Below, piece by piece: positions 14,709 through 17,628 of a stretch of 17,628 nucleotides of DNA. Location: assembly GCA_019116185.1 (NCBI GenBank), contig DXCD01000251.1:1-17628 (forward strand), read 5' to 3'. Source of the DNA: Candidatus Mediterraneibacter stercorigallinarum. Lineage in GTDB: Bacteria > Bacillota > Clostridia > Lachnospirales > Lachnospiraceae. A program made the translations under genes and the position numbers. The notes under the pieces are model-generated. The model ran no database searches. It was not told the DNA's origin and saw only the letters and a list, made by a program, of their open reading frames with translations. Every line of letters begins with the position of its first letter. Positions within the stretch are counted from its first letter, which is position 1.

Positions 14709-16107
14709 TGAGTTCGCCTGGATCACGTATCTTTTTGTGATCCTGTTCATAGCGCTTATGATATATCTTGTTTATTTTACGATTGTCCGGGCAGATACAT
14801 TTGTCAACAGCCCGTATAATCAGAGGCAGGACGCGTTCGCGCAGAAAGTCGTTCGCGGTCAGATCACTGACAGGAACGGCAATGTCCTTGCCCGGACGGA
14901 TGTGGCAGAAGACGGGACAGAGACGAGAGTTTATCCATATGGTTCGCTCTTTGCGCACGTAGTGGGATACAGTGACACAGAGCTGGGGAAGACAGGGCTT
15001 GAATCAGTGGAGAATTTTGAGCTGCTTACTTCGAACGCCTTTTTCGTGGAAAAGATACAGAATGAATTCAACGGAAACAAAAACCAGGGAGACACCGTGG
15101 TCACTACCCTTGACGCGGATCTCCAGCAGGCGGCATATGACGCCCTCGGCAATAATAAAGGCGCGGTCGTGGTCATGGAAGCTGATACCGGTAAGATCCT
15201 GTCTATGGTATCCAAGCCGGATTATGATCCCAACAATATCTATGCGAACTGGGAGACGCTGAACACGGATGAAGAAAACAGTCCTCTTCTGAACCGCGCG
15301 ACAAGCGGTTCTTATGCGCCGGGGTCTGTATTTAAGATTGTCACAACTTTGGCATACATGCGGCAGGACAGTAATTATTCAGCTTATACGTATGACTGCT
15401 CGGGGTCGATCACTATGGATAATACGACGATTCCATGCTTTAATAATGCAGTGCACGGCTTTGAGGATCTTAGGAGCTCCTTTGCAAATTCCTGCAACTC
15501 CTCCTTTGCGAATATCGGTCTGTCCCTTGATATAGAGGGATATCGGAACACAGCGGAGGATCTGCTCTTTAACTCCTCTCTGCCAAGCGTTCTGGACTAC
15601 ACGAAGAGTTCCTTTGCACTGGATGAAGAGTCGAATACAGCGGAGATCATGATGACTGCGATGGGACAGGGCGAAACAACGGTAAGCCCGTATCATATGG
15701 CGCTTATCACGCAGGCAGTGGCAAACGGTGGAACACTTATGGAGCCATATCTGGTGGAGCAGGTGACAAACTATACCGGAACAGAGGTACGCAGGAATGT
15801 ACCGAAAAGTTACAGAAGGCTTATGACCTCTGAGGAGGCTGCGCAGCTGAAAGAGTACATGTCCGCAGTGGTCAGCGAAGGTACAGGTTCGGTATTGAGC
15901 GGACGTTCCTATACGGTGGCAGGAAAGACAGGAACCGCAGAGTACAGCCTTGTGGATGGAGAGAAAACCCATTCATGGTTCGTAGGATTTACCAATGTAG
16001 ACAATCCGGAACTGGTCATCAGCGTGATCACAGAAGGATCTGACGGAAGCTCTGACGGCAGGGCAGTCGATATTGCGGGAACAATTCTTGATTCTTATTA
16101 TAATTAG
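14602..16107 (+). CDS. Class B penicillin-binding protein (PbpA-like transpeptidase)
   Basis: This is the D,D-transpeptidase that cross-links the glycan made by the adjacent SEDS protein. It has 501 residues from ATG 14602. A 35-residue Arg/Lys-rich cytoplasmic segment is followed by one membrane helix (about 39-62). A short pedestal region comes next (RGQITDRNGNVLARTD and YPYGSLFAHVVGYSD). The transpeptidase domain has S242-V-F-K245, S297-C-N299 and K442-T-G-T. There are no PASTA repeats and no glycosyltransferase domain. The short non-catalytic part and the SEDS partner match the RodA-PbpA arrangement. The gene overlaps the end of the ftsW-like gene by 107 nt in the +1 frame. The stop is TAG 16105-16107. 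Confidence 0.93.
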   Translation: MAWEEQRPEKRRRTNRDSRKSPNRGRAKSRERVRNNEFAWITYLFVILFIALMIYLVYFTIVRADTFVNSPYNQRQDAFAQKVVRGQITDRNGNVLARTDVAEDGTETRVYPYGSLFAHVVGYSDTELGKTGLESVENFELLTSNAFFVEKIQNEFNGNKNQGDTVVTTLDADLQQAAYDALGNNKGAVVVMEADTGKILSMVSKPDYDPNNIYANWETLNTDEENSPLLNRATSGSYAPGSVFKIVTTLAYMRQDSNYSAYTYDCSGSITMDNTTIPCFNNAVHGFEDLRSSFANSCNSSFANIGLSLDIEGYRNTAEDLLFNSSLPSVLDYTKSSFALDEESNTAEIMMTAMGQGETTVSPYHMALITQAVANGGTLMEPYLVEQVTNYTGTEVRRNVPKSYRRLMTSEEAAQLKEYMSAVVSEGTGSVLSGRSYTVAGKTGTAEYSLVDGEKTHSWFVGFTNVDNPELVISVITEGSDGSSDGRAVDIAGTILDSYYN

Positions 16108-16122
16108 CAGAAGAGAGCGGCT

Positions 16123-16467
16123 ATGCGGATAAAATTTTACTGTGATCTATATGTCAGCGAATGCTGGCGGGAAAAAAAAGAAAGAATCATAAAAAAGCTC
16201 AGGCAGAACAGGCTCCAGCCACAGGTATATGTAATCACATTATCTCAGGGAAGCCAGAACCATCTGGAGTTTTTCTCCAGCCTGCTTTTGAAACAGCATG
16301 TGATCAGGAATGCCGGACTTTTTGTAGTAGGGATCGCCGATGGATATGACGAAGCTCTTTCGATTACAGCGGCGATCGCGGATCATGTGTATAAAGAAAC
16401 AGCAGATGCCGACATCCGTCGGTTCATACTGAGCCGGCAGGAAGAATATGAAAAGGCGGGAAGATAG
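16123..16467 (+). CDS. Small unrecognised protein
   Basis: I do not recognise this 114-residue protein. It has no signal peptide and no membrane helix. The start is highly basic (CWREKKERIIKKLRQNRLQ), then alternating hydrophobic and polar stretches suggest an alpha/beta fold. VYVITLSQGSQNHLEFFSS and NAGLFVVGIADGYDEAL would be strands followed by helices, and the C-terminal helix is charged. The two cysteines (positions 7 and 14) are not in a recognised motif. The ribosome site (AAGAGAG) is weak. It lies 15 nt after the PBP gene and directly abuts the DUF2953 gene, so co-transcription is likely. Its codon use and position support a real gene, probably conserved in related genomes. Confidence 0.72.
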   Translation: MRIKFYCDLYVSECWREKKERIIKKLRQNRLQPQVYVITLSQGSQNHLEFFSSLLLKQHVIRNAGLFVVGIADGYDEALSITAAIADHVYKETADADIRRFILSRQEEYEKAGR

Positions 16468-17376
16468 ATGCTGCAGATCATACTTCTTATCTTAAAAATA
16501 CTTGGATTGCTGTTTCTCGGGATATTAGGGCTCATTCTTCTTGTGGTCATTATCCTTCTCGTTTCCCCTGCTGTGTACAGGCTGGAGTTGTCCGGGGAAG
16601 ACACACTGGAAAGCGTGAAAGGGAAGCTTAGGTTTCATTGGCTTCTCCGCCTGGTATCCGGAGAAATATGTTATAAAGACAGCACGCTGACCTGGCGGCT
16701 CCGGGCCGGGTGGAAGCGGTTCGGGAGCGATCGGGAAAACAGAAGCGCAGGGGATGCCGGCGCCCGCAAAGAGAAGCTGCCGAAAGAGCGGAAGAATGAA
16801 CCGCAGGGACAGCATGCAGAGCGGAAAGCAGAACAGCGGGCAGGACAGCATGTGGAGCAGAAAGCGGAACAGCAGACTAAACGTGCAGAGAATGCGGAAG
16901 GCAGACAGGCGGAAAAGAAAAAAAGCTCTCTGTATGAAAGATTAAATAAGTTTTGGGAAAAGATAAAATATACATTTCAGAAGATCTGTGATAATATAAG
17001 GTCACTGGTAAAGAAAAAAGAGCGTCTGACTGCATTTATCCAGAATGAGGTGCATAAGAGTGCATTCTTTAAAGTCATACGGGAACTAAGGCGGTTTCTA
17101 AAAACCATGCTTCCGAAAGACGCAGATGTACACATACAATTCGGATTTACAGATCCCGCCGTCACAGGGTATGTTCTTGCGCTGATCAGCATGATCTATC
17201 CTTTCATAGGCGAGTACACAGAGGTCATTCCGGATTTTGAACACAAGATCCTGCGCGGAAGGGTCTATGTAAAGGGCAGGATCCGCGCCATGCATGCTGT
17301 GAGCCTGGCTCTGCGCGTGCTGATGGATAAGAATGTGAGGACAACATACAAGCATATAAGAAAGTTTAAACTTTAA
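16468..17376 (+). CDS. DUF2953 membrane protein (YtfI-like)
   Basis: The 302-residue protein has a strongly hydrophobic N-terminal segment (about residues 2-35). A short conserved region follows (GKLRFHWLLRLVSGEI). Then comes a long charged linker rich in Glu, Lys, Gln and Arg (about 93-155), including a 12-residue repeat. The C-terminal part has VHIQFGFTDPAVTGYVLALIS, IYPFIGEYTEVIPDF and ILRGRVYVKGRIR, which mark DUF2953. In Bacillus subtilis the DUF2953 protein YtfI is encoded beside ytfJ (gerW), and the same neighbour follows here. The biochemical role is unknown; the pairing suggests a link to spore formation or germination. The start abuts the previous stop. Confidence 0.82.
   Translation: MLQIILLILKILGLLFLGILGLILLVVIILLVSPAVYRLELSGEDTLESVKGKLRFHWLLRLVSGEICYKDSTLTWRLRAGWKRFGSDRENRSAGDAGARKEKLPKERKNEPQGQHAERKAEQRAGQHVEQKAEQQTKRAENAEGRQAEKKKSSLYERLNKFWEKIKYTFQKICDNIRSLVKKKERLTAFIQNEVHKSAFFKVIRELRRFLKTMLPKDADVHIQFGFTDPAVTGYVLALISMIYPFIGEYTEVIPDFEHKILRGRVYVKGRIRAMHAVSLALRVLMDKNVRTTYKHIRKFKL
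16808..16879 (+). repeat. Two imperfect 36-bp tandem repeats in the DUF2953 linker
   Basis: Copies 16808-16843 and 16844-16879 both begin GACAGCATG and differ at roughly eight positions. They encode the units QHAERKAEQRAG and QHVEQKAEQQTK, with the reading frame kept. Confidence 0.75.
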
Positions 17377-17437
17377 ATGACAGCTTGAATCGATATCGTT
17401 CATTAGAAAGACAAGCATATTTTAGGAGGAATGTAAA

Positions 17438-17628
17438 ATGGCTGACGGAAAAAATGATTTTAAGACAACACTGGAATCTTTGTTCAGGGGAATGGACGGG
17501 GTCGTATCATCCAAGACAGTAGTAGGGGATGCGATTCATATCAACGGAACGATCATCCTGCCCCTTGTAGATGTGTCCTTTGGGATCGGAGCGGGAGCAT
17601 TCTCTGCCGAGAAGAAAGAGAAAGGAAT
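17438..17628 (+). CDS. ytfJ: GerW/YtfJ-type sporulation protein, 3' truncated by the window edge
   Basis: AGGAGG (17424-17429) lies 8 nt before the ATG. The visible 63 codons begin M-A-D-G-K-N-D-F. The family features seen are LESLFRGMDGVVSSKTVVGD (residues 12-31), followed by INGTIILPLVDVSFGIGAG, the conserved core of GerW/YtfJ proteins. In Bacillus this protein is made in the forespore and affects germination. Its place after a YtfI-like gene strengthens the call. I see no convincing promoter in the 61-nt gap before it. The rest lies outside the window. Confidence 0.88.
   Translation, partial: MADGKNDFKTTLESLFRGMDGVVSSKTVVGDAIHINGTIILPLVDVSFGIGAGAFSAEKKEKG

Noticed and set aside
17385..17420. 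TTGAAT with AT-rich downstream sequence as a promoter of the YtfJ-like gene
   Set aside because: No -10 at 16-18 nt and no clear forespore sigma-factor match; co-transcription is as likely.
1..17628. CRISPR array, insertion sequence, prophage, tRNA or rRNA
   Set aside because: No regularly spaced repeats, transposase or integrase motifs, terminal inverted repeats or cloverleaf folds were seen.

Overview
The window looks like chromosomal core sequence from an anaerobic, low-to-mid GC Clostridia, most likely a Lachnospiraceae. The reasons are a complete six-gene Rnf complex in the order C-D-G-E-A-B with a multi-cluster RnfB, AGGAGG-type ribosome binding sites, several TTG starts, the ZapA / long U32 peptidase / FtsW-RodA / class B PBP order, and a DUF2953 (YtfI-like) plus GerW/YtfJ-like sporulation pair at the right edge. 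No species can be named. I see no tRNA, rRNA, CRISPR array, insertion sequence, phage gene or other sign of recent transfer.

Layout. (1) 1-915: the 3' part of an S1-domain protein (ribosomal protein S1 type, possibly the C-terminal half of an IspH-S1 fusion), closed by a clear terminator. (2) 1141-6226: rnfCDGEAB, tightly packed, with a candidate promoter at 1033-1061 and a strong terminator at 6292-6335. The encoded complex couples ferredoxin oxidation and NAD+ reduction to Na+ or H+ export. (3) 6351-7367, minus strand: a lipoprotein ApbE-type FMN transferase, convergent with rnfB; it is the expected enzyme for attaching FMN to RnfG and RnfD. (4) 7368-7538: a compact divergent promoter region with overlapping dyads. 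It drives apbE leftward and, rightward, a NusG-domain-II membrane protein and a Gx-type transporter. These two families resemble EetA and EetB of flavin-based extracellular electron transfer loci, so the rnf-apbE-eetAB-like neighbourhood may be one extracytoplasmic flavin/redox module. (5) 8521-10164: ruvA and ruvB, the Holliday-junction branch-migration motor. (6) 10246-16107: zapA with its own promoter, a long U32 peptidase/RlhA-like protein, an FtsW/RodA glycosyltransferase and a class B penicillin-binding protein. The last two overlap out of frame by 107 bases. (7) 16123-17628: a small unrecognised protein, a DUF2953 membrane protein with a charged repeat linker, and the start of a GerW/YtfJ-like protein.

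Most genes are ordinary housekeeping. The points that deserve a second look are the rnf/apbE/eetAB-like grouping and its shared dyad-rich promoter region, an altered flavinylation motif in RnfD (TGPT in place of TGAT), a cysteine-rich tail on RnfE, the 107-base ftsW/pbp overlap encoding two basic tails, and a terminator-like hairpin buried in the first codons of the U32 gene. No intergenic stretch exceeds 300 bases.
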